A stretch of 64,000 bases of DNA, taken from NCBI GenBank assembly GCA_039707465.1, contig CM077643.1, positions 380,975,919-381,039,918 of the forward strand, read 5' to 3'. This document shows, in pieces, positions 20,185 to 31,690 of the stretch. The notes below the pieces were generated by a model, which saw only the letters and a list, made by a program, of their open reading frames with translations, had not been told where the DNA came from and searched no databases. This DNA is from Rhabdophis nuchalis (Eukaryota > Chordata > Lepidosauria > Squamata > Natricidae). The first letter of the stretch is position 1. Every line of letters begins with the position of its first letter. The position numbers and the translations under genes were made by a program.

Positions 20185-21152
20185 GAAGCAAAATATCTTC
20201 AAGGGAAAAAAAAACCCACCTGCCTTTTGAAAAAGCACCTTTGGCTTTTTTATGCTTGCCATGGGACAAACATGACCTGGATGACTGAGAAACTCCATAG
20301 ACATTTAACCATATCATTTCAATTCACAATCCATCTTGTTCATCTAGATGGGCAGTGAAGCTTCTAATAAAAAGCTCCTACAAAAAGCTTCCTATTCAAT
20401 GTATCCCATTAGAAAAGCTGCTTTCATTTGTGTTTTCTGTTTCATAAGGAACTTTTGTATTTTACTTACTTTACCCAAAATACATATAACTTTTAGATTT
20501 CCATATAATGAATAATTAATCATTGGACATGTTCAGAATCATAAAGAAGATGCATTTATATCAGTGTTTTCCACACTTGGCAACTTTAAGATGTGTGAAC
20601 TTCACAGTTGGTCCACAGATCTTAAAATTATCAAGTTTGAAAAATCCCGATGTATACAAAATGCAAAGCTTAGCTTTAAACTTGTTAATGTGTGTATACA
20701 TGTGTACACAGGCTTCTGAACATGAGTGGTTAGGAGAAGAGTCACTGTTCCCACCCATTCCACAGCTCCAATATCTCAAAACCTTCATTTGCTCCCTAAT
20801 TGTCTTCAGAATTAGAACAGCCCTTCACCCCATTCTCTGGTATAAGTTATGACTCATTGAACAATTATGAGGGAAACTTCTCCTCAAGCAGCTGATAAGA
20901 GGTAATGATTTTTGGATAAAGTAAAAGTATATGGAGTGCATTAGTCTGAAAACAATGGGAACACTGTTATTCGAAGCTTAACTGCCCATCTAGATGAACA
21001 AGATGGATTGTGAATTGAAATGAAATGACTAAATGTCTATGGAGTTTCTCAGTCATCCAGGTCATGTTTGTCCCATGACAAGCATAAAAAAGCCAAAGGT
21101 GCTTTTTCAAAAGGCAGGTAGGTTTTGTTTTCCCTTGAAGATATGTTGCTTC
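20185..21152. repeat. Long inverted repeat (arms about 175 bp) beside DIRS copy 1
   Basis: 20185-20363 and 20976-21152 are reverse complements with a few mismatches, separated by about 610 bp. Arms contain CATGACCTGGATGACTGAG, GAAAAAGCACCTTTGG and GAAGCAAAATATCTTC. The same structure is at 61786-61964/62576-62753, and a single arm is at about 28945-29120. The text resembles the 3' noncoding repeats I associate with Penelope-like elements, but no RT or GIY-YIG coding remains and the family is uncertain. Confidence 0.6.
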
Positions 21153-22064
21153 TCTTCCAAGGAGCTTCTTCAGTTCTTAGACTTATATGCTGCTTCGGAG
21201 AGCTGAAGAAGCTTCCTGAATGAGAAACAAAAGGTCTTCAAAGGAAAACAACGTCAGTTGACTCTGGAAAAAGCACCTTTGGGATAATAAAGTTCACTTT
21301 TTATCACAGTGACAAGTGATGTTTATGTGTGTTGGTGATAGTGGATAATTATTTGCCTGGAACTGCAAAATAAAAATAATACCTATTTTAGTTCCATGTT
21401 TTTTCTAAGTCTTGCCAAAAAAATAAGGCAATGAAATTATGTTGATCCTTAGGAAACCCTACATCTAACAAATTACAAGAGCACGACCTTGTGTCTGTGT
21501 TTGCTGAGAAATCTTCAGGCTGGTTAGTCCTGTGTAAGTAACATTTGTCTTTAGCCAAGCAGAATTTATTATCTCAACATTTCCTATATCCTCATAATCT
21601 TCTTTAATCTTCTCATGTTTCAGAATTTAGGACAAAATCCTAGGTTCATAAGACCAACGCAGCTCAGTCCATTAAGTTTCATCAAACTAGGGGAATCTAA
21701 AAACGTCACTGATTCATAATTTGATCATTGATGAAAAAGCTTGTGAATTCAAGTAGTCCTTGAATTATGATCATAATTCAGACTGGAATTACAGTCATAA
21801 ATTGTACCAGTTTTTAAACAGAGCACTGATTGCAACAAAGTTGGAAATGGTAGAAGGCATCCTGCCAGAGCAAGGGTTGGACTAGAAGATCTTTAAGGTC
21901 CCTTCCAAATCTGCTATTCTGTTCTGTTAGTGCAGTGGTTAAGTAAAAAAAGGTTGATAAAGTGAACCTATTGTACCTGTGAGGTGTTTTTACCTGAAAA
22001 TTGAAAGTAAACGCAAGATTATTGCAAAAAAAAATCTCCATCATGTGACCACAGGATTCTACAG
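21153..22064 (+). other. Non-coding flank with old CR1 3' end
   Basis: About 21842-21928 is a CR1 3'-terminal remnant (GGGTTGGACTAGAAGATCT, AAGGTCCCTTCCAAATCTGC, then a TCTGT-type tail). The rest is duplicated at 62754-63670, and 21200-21700 is inverted at 28430-28900. No gene seen. Confidence 0.6.
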
Positions 22065-24250
22065 GCCTTCCTGTCCTCTTCCATCCTCTGGAATCCATTT
22101 AAGCTCACGCCTACTACTTAGGTGACTTACACCGAACTAGTTCTCAAATTATATCTACAAAAATACACATGATATGCTAATTGGGACCTTAGACAATCAA
22201 TCATTCAATACTGGAGGAAATCAGGCGTGGTTGATCTTTGGAAATAGGAATCATAAACCAGAAATTATCATTCTTTGGATACATCATGTGGTCTGAGGCA
22301 TCTATGGAAAAGATGATACTGCTGGACCAAGTGGATAGAAAAAGAGGCTAACAGTGCATGAAACGAATAGATGGAGTATTGGAACCTTTTGGGGTGCATC
22401 TGCTGAGGTTGGGCAATGCAGCAAGGGGCAGGATGGCTTGGAGACTTTTATCTGTCATATCACCAAGAGTCAGCTATCACTCAAGAAGCCATATAACATA
22501 ATATATATTCACTTTTATCTTTGGAGAATAGGAGAGGGAACCTTCTAGCAATGGCCAATTTTGGCATTCCCTTTGCAAAATTAGAAATGGGATGGGCCAC
22601 ATCCCTATTTAACAATGAAAGAGGGGGTTCCTTTGGCATCAGACTGTCTTGTCAGTGACATTTGGATCGGGTTGTCATGCTCTTGAAAAAGAGTGGGCCT
22701 GTGATTGGGGTGTGCATGTGTTCCTATAGTAATAATTGTCATTGGAGACTCAAGTAACATGGACAATGTTCCTCCTGGCCTTCCTGTCCTCTTCCATCCT
22801 CTGGAATCCATTCAAGCTCATGCCTACTACTTAGGTGACTCCATCCAGCCACCTCATTCTCAGTCATCCCCTTCTTCTGCCCTCAATCTTTCCCAGCTTT
22901 AGGCTCTTCTTCACTCCTCCTCCTCTAGGACTGACCGGGTTGATCGCCTTGCAGTCCAAGGGACTCGTAGGAGTCTTCTCCAGCACCACAGTTCAAAGCC
23001 CCCAATTCTATTAATTTATTTAAAACGTCTTGTTTACATTTTTCTACTGTCTTTTATACTGAGTTAATTAAAGTGCAGTCGCTTGAAATGACTTTAAACA
23101 TGCCTTCCCAGGTTTCTTGTCACTTGGGCTAAGATGCTGTTTATGATAAGCAAACTCTTGAATAGTTAATAAACAACCACTCCCTCCTCCTCTTTCCCCT
23201 CCCCTCCCCTTATCCCTTCCTGGCAAACAGAAAAAACCTGCCAGGTTTCAATATTAAAGCAGCATCCTTCTAGCATCAAAATCCCGACTGCATAGAACCA
23301 CCTAAACAGCACTATAAGGTGGGGTTTCTTTTTAAGAATAAGAGTGCTGGAAATGAAGAGAAAACCAATTGAAGGGTTAGGGATGCAAGGGTCTTGTAAC
23401 TTGACAGTTTTAAGACGTGCATGCTTCAAATGCCAGAGTTTCTGAGCCAACATTTTGGTTTCTAAGCAATAGCGTAATTAAGTGAGTTTCACCACATTTT
23501 ACAAGTTGGCCACGCCCACCCAGTTACATAGCTGGCAAGCCACTCCCACCCAGTCACATGGCCAGCAACCCACTCCCACCCAGTCACATGGCCAGCAACC
23601 CACTCCCACAAGGCAGGCCACACCTACAGAATAGGTTCTAAAAAATTTTGAAGCTCACCACTGGTTCCAGTGCACCGACTGCACAGTCAATGGAGGGTAT
23701 AACAGTCTGTGGGAAGGACCTTGGGAATCAGGGCAGACAGAGGCAGATGACAGGCAATCCAGCCTGCATCAGGAATGTGAGTAGAACAAGAGACTCAATA
23801 GGGACCATCCCTAGTTTCTTGGGCTGCATAAGGGGTGGAAGAGGAAGGTATTTTCAGATTTGCAAGATTCTGTTAATCTTGCAATAACCTTACAAAAAAG
23901 TACTATTAGTTCGTCTCACAGTGTTTCCTGTCTAGTCTAGCTTGCAAGGCTGACATCCATCTTTCAAGTCTGAAAAGGAGGGATGTTATGAATGGTGGTG
24001 CAGGAGCAGATGGACGGTCCAAGAATCCCCACTCCCCGGGAAGGAGAAGGGCCAGAGCCCAGACAGAGTCCTAGTCAATCTTTCAATGAAATAAGAATTG
24101 TTGTGTAACCTGAAGGAGCTTTGGGAAAAGTTTTCAAACATAGACAAGAAGAGACATGTATGGATCCCATAACCCTGAGATTTATTCATACATTACGTTT
24201 CTGTCAAATATTTTTCAGAACCTTTAGTTTAGACAAATGAACTCCTTCTT

Positions 24251-24251
24251 T

Positions 24252-24292
<41 letters not shown>
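24251..24292. repeat. (AAT)n microsatellite
   Basis: Fourteen uninterrupted AAT units, in the 3' UTR or downstream flank of copy B. Copies A and C have non-repetitive TTAATATTATTTTTC at the homologous site, so the expansion is private to B. Confidence 0.95.
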
Positions 24293-24294
<2 letters not shown>

Positions 24295-24485
24295 ATAAGA
24301 CATTGGTCCATAATTTAAATAAAATACGTTATTTCATCTTCCATCAATGAAGTTTAAGTTAGGAGTGTGCAAGGTCAGAATAAGAGTCATAAGTGTTCTT
24401 TTTTTCCACCTCTGAAGCATTTAAAAAGCTTTGACTTCTTGGGGCTTCTCCGGGTGAATATGAAGGAGGAGGGGAGTTGTCAGTT

Positions 24486-25496
24486 TTAAAACAATTCTCT
24501 CATACGATCCTGGACCCATTGTACATTGGGATCTGCACAAAGCTGTATGTTCTTATTTGTGATAAATCTGCAGAAAAGACATAAACATGCATATTTCGTC
24601 ACAAGATGGAAAGAAAACAATTCTCTACAATTGGAACCACACTCAGTTTTCAAGGGCGCAGATCTGACCCCTCCCATCGGTTGCCCTCAAGAGGCTCCTG
24701 TTCCAAATTGATTTCATGAAAGGGGTGCATGGGCAGATGTCCACTAAACCTTTCAATTAATTTCAACATTTCAGCTGAAGGACTGATTTGCCTGAAAGGT
24801 GTGAAGTGTTGAACTAAACCTGCACACAGGCCCTTTCAAGAGGAAGATAAATTTAGATTTTGGCATAAGGATATCTGCAGACGGGGTGAGAAATAAATCA
24901 AATAGCAGCCAGGGGCCTTGCAATTGCAACCCTACCTCTTCATTAATGTTTATTGCAAAATACAAATCGATATTTTTTGTCTGTGTGAAGAACTCTCTGG
25001 CCTCATTGTGATATGTTGGGTGGGAATGCCTATCCATAAGGACCGCAACTCATTTTACATTTAAGTTAAATTCATGTAAAGTCCACACAGGGAAATATGA
25101 TGATTATGGCTGGTGCACACAAAAATATTAGATGTTTCAAGGGCAGCCAACATCACATTTAACATATTCAGGAATCACTTCGGAGTTGATAGATTTTTTT
25201 AAAGTACTTACATGACACCTGGTTTTTTACACCAGCCACTTGTACGATGAAAGGACTTCAAGATTTTCATTGGAATTTGCTTGCGTACGTAGTCAAAGCA
25301 ACAGGTGCGGCCTGAAAGACAGGAAAAGAGACTTGTGTCTCTTTTGCCTTCCTCAATCATTGAGTCTTGAACCTGAACTTCTCACCTGCTATTTACATTC
25401 CCCTCATATAATATGGGCAGAATACCTACCGTAAACGTTGGATAAGGACATATCAGCAATCAGGAAGAGGGCAAGGGTAGCCAGGAAGCTGTTCAT
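24486..25496 (-). CDS. CC chemokine, copy B (three exons, 82 aa, diverged)
   Basis: Secreted CC chemokine with a different mature protein from A and C. Minus-strand exons are 25496-25430 (67 nt), 25311-25212 (100 nt) and 24567-24486 (82 nt), with GTAGGT...TCAG and GTAAGT...GCAG introns in phases 1 and 2. The signal peptide (MNSFLATLALFLIADMSLS) is shared. The sequence then changes: the mature N-terminus is NVYGRTCCFDYVRKQIP, with Cys26-Cys27, Cys50 and Cys66. Exon 3 reads LCADPNVQWVQDRMREL and ends in its own TAA six bases upstream of the position of the A/C stop. From CC to the final Leu I count 26 of 56 residues identical to A. Intron 1 (118 bp) is unlike A/C except near its acceptor, while intron 2 and the 3' UTR are nearly identical to theirs. 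The WVQ and CADP motifs fit CCL3/4/5-like or CCL17/22-like proteins. Polyadenylation signal at 24186-24181. Confidence 0.92.
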
Positions 25497-25587
25497 CTTT
25501 GCTCTTGGATCAAAGGAGAGAAGAAATAGTAGTTGGGGTAGCTTGTGCGCCTCCCTAGTTCCATGCTGAGAGGCAGAACTTCTCGTG

Positions 25588-25628
25588 TTATATAGACCGC
25601 TTGAGGAGAGGGTGGAGATTTCCTGGAA
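25588..25628 (-). promoter_or_regulatory. Chemokine B promoter: TATA box and STAT/kappaB-like motif
   Basis: On the minus strand TATATAA lies at 25594-25588 and the overlapping TTCCAGGAA/GGAAATCTCC motif at 25628-25614, with CACGTG just upstream. The sequence is identical to copy A across this block although the coding exons differ greatly. Confidence 0.65.
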
Positions 25629-26047
25629 ATAAAATCCACGTGTCATATCTGAATCTCAATTAAGGCCTCCGAATCTGAAAATGGTGCAAGGCTTTGGGGA
25701 TTTCTATGAGTGCTGATTTGCAAAGAAATGGAGGAACACTGGTGGGAAACAAATGAGTTCTTAAGGGAAACTTGCTACAGAATACTATAATGGTCACCAG
25801 AAGGCTTCAGATTAGTATCTCACAACCTTGGCAATTGTAAAGTGTCTGGACCTCAACTCTGAGAATTCTCAGATTCTAGGAATTGAAGTCCAGATACCTT
25901 AAAGTTTCTAAGATTGAGAAACGATATAAATTCCCACAAGAGAAGTGGTCCTTTTGCAGTGGATTATCTACTATAAGCCATCTTTACCAGCCTCTTGTCA
26001 TCCAAAACCATGTTGGCTATTAGCATTTTGTTCTAAAACTTCTAGAG

Positions 26048-26536
26048 CAGTGATGGCGAACTTTTTTTCCCTTGGGTAGCAAAAGCGCATGTGCGTGTGT
26101 GTTTGTGTCCACACCTATAATTCAATTCCTACTTCCATGCGACCTCCACAACTCCACACCCGCCGCACCCTGTTTTGGGCCTAGCAGGCCTCACTGAAGC
26201 TTCCAGCCGGAAACAGCCTGTTTTCCAACTTCCGGTAGGCCCATTTTTTGCCCTCCCCAGGCTCCAGAAGCTTTCTAGGAGTCTGGGGAGGGCGAAAATG
26301 GCCTCCCATACATGCCAGAGATCATCTGGAGGCCTCCGCATGAGCCCTGTACTTACCTGGCATCACACAGAGACTTCTGGGAAGGGAAAGGAAGGGCAGC
26401 ATTGGTTGGCCAGCCGAAAATCATCTGGCCAGCGTACACATGCCTGCTGGAACAAGCCAGAGCAACACTGGCTTGCACACAGATAATGGCTCCCTGTGCC
26501 ACCTGTGGTATGAGTGCCATAGATTCGCCATCACAG
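26048..26536. mobile_element. hAT-type MITE (family 2), inverted unit
   Basis: CAGTGATGGCGAAC... to ...GATTCGCCATCACAG, with CTCTAGAG flanking on the right (26537-26544) and TCTAGAG on the left. Homologue of 4115-4732 in reverse orientation, with an internal deletion. Confidence 0.85.
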
Positions 26537-26544
26537 CTCTAGAG

Positions 26545-26773
26545 CAGTGGTCGTCAACCTGGTCCCTACTGCCCACTAGTGGGCATTTCAGCTTTCATGA
26601 TGGGAGATAGGGGTTTTGTCCAATACTGAAGCACTTTCCTTTTTTTTTAAATTGAATTTACTTCCCTAGCTTATAAATCACCATTACTGTGGAACCGGTT
26701 TGCGGTTAGAAAATTTTACTACTAACAGAGATACAAAAGTGGGCGGTAAGTATAAAAAGTTTGACTACACCTG
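26545..26773. mobile_element. hAT-type MITE (family 1), inverted unit
   Basis: CAGTGGTCGTCAACCTGG... to ...GTTTGACTACACCTG, followed by TTCTAGAG. It shares the CTCTAGAG at 26537-26544 with the neighbouring family 2 MITE, as in units 1 and 2. Confidence 0.85.
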
Positions 26774-27412
26774 TTCTAGAGACTCCAGGCTGAAAAGGGT
26801 GGAAACAAGTTAAAAGAAATATTGCATTTATTGAAGCAATTTGCCTCTGAATTCTCTGTATTCAAGGAGCAGAAAACAGTTTTTCAAGTCTTGCCATTGG
26901 GCTACTAACAGGAACCTGCCTACCTCAATGTTTATTTGAGTAGTTTACTAGAATTAACATTTGGTCAACAGACCTTTCAATCTAAACTAAAAACAGAGAA
27001 GTGTAAACAAAGAAGCAAACCCATAGGGAAAATCAATCATACAATTCACAACTAAGGACCACTCACCGTCTGACAGCCACAATCTCAATTGCTGCCTTTT
27101 AATTTGATGTACCTCAAATATTAAATACTTGCACAGTTGTTCCCTTGTCCAATCCAGAGATAGGATATCCAGTGAAGGAGTCTCATTCCTGTTCAGGCTT
27201 AAAATAAAAAGCCGGGTGACATTTCTTTTCTAATTTTGTCATAAATTGCATTCCTTTAATTAGTTATGCTGTACAGGTTATAGGACTTCAGGGTAGTTAA
27301 ACATCCTGATAACCGAAAACAAAATCAAATAACACTGAAATTGGTTGAAAACTAGGGACCAGAGGACCAACACTAAATTCTAAGATCTCAAAAGATGGGT
27401 GACAGAGAGGAG

Positions 27413-28119
27413 CATGCATATAGTATATAACATGGTGAGCATACGGACAGAGAGATGAAGAGTGGTTTGAAGCTAGAAATTAATGGCTGCATGGCTTCTT
27501 TATATCTGTGGATAACTCTTAAGTCTTCCTTCCAGTTTATAACAGAAGGAATCTTTTCTGAGTGACATCTTTGTTTGTTAATTTATCTAAAGCAATGTTA
27601 CAATTAAAGTGTCATTTCTATAAAAGGTAATTATGAAATAAAGGTTGTGCAGGGTTGGAACAAGTACACATCCAGGAAGCTTGATTGATCAATAGCCCTA
27701 GTTATGTGCTAATTCAACTAAAAGTGTCTTCCCAGTTAATTAATTCAACTCACGCACTTCAATAACAGTCTTGTTCCTGTTTCCTGTACAACCTTATCAT
27801 GCTGCACAGAATACCTTTTCATTTTGAAGAGTTGAAACCTAAAACAGAATGGAATAACCTAAAGCCAATCAAGTTGTGCTCCAGCATTTGCTTTCTTTTT
27901 TTAAAATCTTTGTTGTAGTTTCTCTACTTGTTTCACATTCACATAGATACACTGTTTGGGCAGCCCCATCAAGTAGAGGTCAATGCCACATGACCCCCAA
28001 GTTCTGTCTTTCTCTACCCAAGATTTTCAAAAAAACCCAAATAAATTATAAGTTCAAACAGAGAAGCTGCAGTCCTTATATTTTATGAAAGGTATTATAG
28101 CCACAGAAAGATACATTTA
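27413..28119. other. Unique intergenic sequence, no gene seen
   Basis: AT-rich sequence beyond the end of the inverted unit. ORFs are short and show no recognisable domain, and no repeat family was recognised. Confidence 0.4.
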
Positions 28120-28345
28120 TTGTGATTGTGGGAAATTCACCTTTTCTCCCTACAGTCATGGATGCCACCTGTCCCAAAGACTTTACTTCCTCACTGAGGA
28201 TGACATTTCGTATGAGAACAATGCAATTTGTTCTGAATTGATGTGCAATTAACAAAAGCATTTAAATAATAAAATCTTGAGCCCAAGGTTTGGCTAGATT
28301 CACATGATATACCATGCAAAAATTATGGATTGGGTGATTGCATTA
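28120..28345. repeat. Inverted repeat partner of 32510-32740
   Basis: Contains CTACAGTCATGGATGCCACC, GGATGACATTTCGTATGAG and CATGATATACCATGC. The reverse complement occurs at 32510-32740 with few differences. The pair brackets about 4.2 kb and forms part of the palindromic organisation between units 1 and 2. Confidence 0.75.
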
Positions 28346-28429
28346 TATTATTGTACGTATTTTCAAAAGTCCAGTTGGGCTTATTATCCAGGCAGGTCTT
28401 ATTTTAAGGGAAACAGAGTTTTTAGTTTC

Positions 28430-29720
28430 CCCTAGTTTGATGAAGATTAATGGGCTGAGCTGCGTTGGTCTTATGAACCTAGGATTTTGTCCTAAGTTCT
28501 GAAACATGAGAAGATTAAAGAAGATTATGAGGATATCGGAAATGTTGAGATAATAAATTCTGCTTGGCTAAAGACAAATGTTACTTACACAGGACTAACC
28601 AGCCTGAAGATTTCTCAGCAAACATAGCCAAAAGGTGGTGCTCTTGTAATTTGTTAGATGTAAGATTTCCTAAGGATCAACATTCCTTCATTGCCTTATT
28701 TTTTTGGCATGTCTTAGAAAAAACATGGAACTAAAATAGGTATTATTTTTATTTTGCAGTTCCAGGCAAATAATTATCCACTATCACCAACGCACATAAA
28801 CATCATTTAAAAAGTGAACTTTATTATCCCAAAGGTGCTTTTTCCAGAGGCAACTGACTTTGTTTTTCTTTGAAGACCTTTTGTTTCTCATTCTCCGAAG
28901 CAGCATATAAGTCTAAGAACTGAAGAAGCTCCTTGGAAGAGAAGCAAAATATCTTCAAGGGAAAACAAAACCCACCTGCCTTTTGAAAAAGCACCTTTGG
29001 CTTTTTTATGCTTGCCATGGGACAAACATGACCTGGATGACTGAGAAACTCCATAGACATTTAACCATATCATTTCAATTCACAATCCATCTTGTTCATC
29101 TAGATTGGCAGTTAAGCTTCTAATAAAAAGCTCCTACAAAAAGCTTCCTATTCAATGTATCCCATTAGAAAAGCTGCTTTCATTTGTGTTTTCTATTTCA
29201 TATGGAACTTTTGTATTTTACTTATTTTACCCAAAATACATATAGCTTTTAGATTTCCATATAATGAATAATTAATCATTGGACATGTTCAGAATCATAA
29301 AGAAGATGCATTTATATCAGTGTTTTCCAAACTTGGCAACTTTAAGATGTGTGAACTTCACAGTTGGTCCACAGATCTTAAAATTATCAAGTTTGAAAAA
29401 TCCCGATGTATACAAAATGCAAAGCTTAGCTTTAAACTTGTTAATGTGTGTATACATGTGTACACAGGCTTCTGAACATGAGTGGTTAGGAGAAGAGTCA
29501 CTGTTCCCACCTATTCCACAGCTCCAATATCTCAAAACCTTCATTTGCTCCCTAATTGTCTTCAGAATTAGAACAGCCCTTCACCCCATTCTCTGGTATA
29601 AGTTATGACTCATTGAACAATTATGAGGAAAACTTCTCCTCAAGCAGCTGATAAGAGGTAATGATTTTTGGATAAAGTAAAAGTATATGGAGTGCATTAG
29701 TCTGAAAACAATGGGAACAT
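28430..29720. repeat. Rearranged copy of the DIRS-flanking region
   Basis: 28430-28900 is the reverse complement of about 21200-21700, and 28945-29720 is a direct copy of 20185-20965. In 28905-28960 the inverted-repeat arm is continuous (CTCCTTGGAAGAGAAGCAAAATATC) with no DIRS, so this locus shows sequence on the right side of the DIRS insertion without the element. No genes seen. Confidence 0.7.
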
Positions 29721-30085
29721 TGTGCATAAGACCCTTCCTTCTCCGAAAAATAAGGTCTGAAAAGCAGGATGATGCCTTGTGAAGGAAAGAAAGCGCTACA
29801 GTTCCTTGGTAGTTTCTATGATTTTCTAAATGTGCCATTAAAACATTTCTTGACAATCACATACACCGTATCTGCAGCTAAAGAAGGAATTGGGTTAAGT
29901 CGCCTTTGAACTTGGCAATGTCAATGACTTTCAACTTTGCTGATTCAAAGATCAGGGCCCATCAACACAAAATAGGCATAGGAACCAACAGCCACAGAGT
30001 CAAATGAATAGAGGAATGAACTCGAAGGAGAATCCATAACTTCATGGAAATTTCAGAACCACAGCAGTAATGTGTCCCAGGTTTT
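29721..30085. other. Unique sequence, no gene seen
   Basis: Begins where homology to 20965 and 62567 ends. No ORF with recognisable similarity and no repeat recognised. Confidence 0.4.
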
Positions 30086-30089
30086 TTAA

Positions 30090-30835
30090 ATACAATACAA
30101 GTTGCTTCTCTCCTTGATTAGTTTCCACCCATTGCTACTTGTTCTACCCTCAGGTGCCTTGGTGAATAGTTTGACTCCCTCTTCTTTGTGGCAGCCCCTG
30201 AGATATTGGAACACTGCTATCATGTCTCCCCTGGTCCTTCTTTTCATTAAACTAGACATACCCAGTTCCTGTAACCATTCTTCATATGTTTTAGTCTTCA
30301 GTTCTCTAATCATCTTTGTTGCTCTTCTCTGCACTCTTTCCAGGGTCTCCACGTCTTTTCTACATCTTGGCAACCAAAACTGAATGCAGTATTCCAAGTG
30401 TGGCCTTACCATGGCATTATAATGTGGTATTAACACTTCTTGTGATCTTGATTCTATCCCTCTGTTTATATAGCCTAGAACTGTGTTGGCTTTTTTGGCA
30501 GCTGCTGCACACTGCTGGCTCATATTTAAATGGTTGTCCACTAGGACTCCAAGATCCCTCTCTCAGTTACTACTATTGAGCAAGGTACCACCTATGCTGT
30601 ACCTGTGCATTTTGTTTTTCTTGCCTAAATGTAGAACCTTACTCTTTTCACCATTGCATTTCATTTTATTAGATACTGCCCAATGTTCAGGTTTGTCAAG
30701 ATCCTTCTGTATCTTAAGCCTATCTTCTGGAGTGTTGGCTATTCCTGTCAGCTTGCAGTGTCATCTGCAAATTTGATGACTTCCCCGTTTATTCCCTCAT
30801 CCAAATCATTGATGAGTACATTCTTTAAGATATCC
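30090..30835 (-). mobile_element. CR1 LINE fragment (RT C-terminal region)
   Basis: The minus-strand frame 30541-30086 reads [32 protein letters not shown] and [16 protein letters not shown]. It is collinear with residues around 765-910 of the intact CR1 ORF2 at 56770-59637. Upstream the match continues to the FADD region near 30770-30835 with stops. Both ends are truncated. Confidence 0.9.
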
Positions 30836-30974
30836 CGTTGGAGATTTCTAGGTTTAAACATTTTTGTGGCATAATGCACAAGGAGAAGGAGCAATTCCTA
30901 ATGTCCTGCCAGCTTTTGCATTGACCTTCCTTATGGGAAGCTGGAAGAGAGCATTGAAAACCTTCTTTTCTTCT

Positions 30975-31040
30975 TTCCATCCTCCCTCCCTCCTTCCTTC
31001 TCTTCCCCCTCCCTCCCTCCCTCCCTCCCTCCATTTTCCT
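30975..31040. repeat. Pyrimidine-rich (CCCT/CCTT)n simple repeat
   Basis: Tandem CCTCCCTCC/CCTTCC units on the plus strand. Flanking 31045-31277 has no recognisable feature. Confidence 0.9.
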
Positions 31041-31277
31041 TCACCCCTCTCTTTCTGTACTAGGTATTAACTACTTTCGCTGCTTTAAATCTCTAAGTTA
31101 ATCAGTAGTTATGTTAATGGTATGTACAACGCTTGCACATTGGTAGCCAAAGTGATTTGAATAATCTAGATTGATTGGTTTGTTAATTCTCTCTTTTTGC
31201 ACCTTTGAAATGGGTAACACATATTGTATATCAGTGCCAGGAAGGGTCCAGTTTATTGTGCTATGTTCATCTATAGC

Positions 31278-31690
31278 CATGACGGTGAACCTATGCTACA
31301 TGTGCCACAGGTGGCACAGGAAGCCATATTGGTGGGCACGTAAGCTCAGCTCCAGCACACATGCGTGCTCTGGCCAGCTGATTTTCAGACCTTTTGGGCC
31401 CACCAGAAGTTGGGAAACAAACTGTTTTTGCCCTCCTCAGCTCCCCAGCCTCTGAGAAAGGCTCTGGAGCCCGGGGAGAGCAAAAAGCGGACCTTCCAGT
31501 CTGACCAGAAGTCCACAAAGAGGCTGCTTTCAGCCTCTGGAGGGCCCCCGGGTGGTGATGAAGGCCTTTTTTTGTGAATTGAGGCTGCTGAAAAGAGAGG
31601 TCTAGAGGTCTAGCTTTGCTGGCTGGAGAAGTCTGGGAGCTGAAGTCCACAAGTCTTAAAGTTCCCAAGTTTGGACATCCCTGATCTAGA
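31278..31690. mobile_element. Composite hAT-type MITE remnants
   Basis: Starts CATGACGGTGAACCTATGC with GTGCCACAGGTGGCACAGG, like MITE family 2. It ends with the palindromic-family text GAAGTCCACAAGTCTTAAAG and TTTGGACATCCCTGATCTAGA. The join suggests two elements or a deletion derivative, and boundaries are approximate. Confidence 0.55.

Larger units (their letters stand above)
3628..22404 (+). repeat. Segmental duplication, unit 1 (paralogous to 33663-64000)
   Basis: This stretch aligns in order and orientation with 33663-64000: chemokine A with C, DIRS copy 1 with copy 2, and the 20183-22404 flank with 61784-64000. Exon and intron comparisons show only a few percent difference. Lengths differ because each unit carries private retrotransposon insertions. 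Private to unit 1 are the L2 at 13858-17447, the L2 3' fragment at about 11370-12005, and a 60-bp insertion in chemokine intron 2. Confidence 0.9.
22065..27412 (-). repeat. Inverted partial copy of the chemokine unit (carries copy B)
   Basis: Reverse complement of about 3640-9200 in unit 1 and of 33265-34330 plus 39171-44180 in unit 2. Homology stops on the left at about 22065, inside the BovB-like terminal segment, and on the right at about 27412. It has its own changes: loss of part of MITE family 3 and of 7500-7900-equivalent sequence, and a long (AAT)n array. Confidence 0.88.

Noticed and set aside
20523..20852. 109-codon ORF identical at three loci (20523, 29279, 62122)
   Set aside because: It lies in the spacer of the inverted-repeat structure and includes a palindromic MITE-like repeat. 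Identity is explained by recent duplication, and there is no similarity to a known protein.
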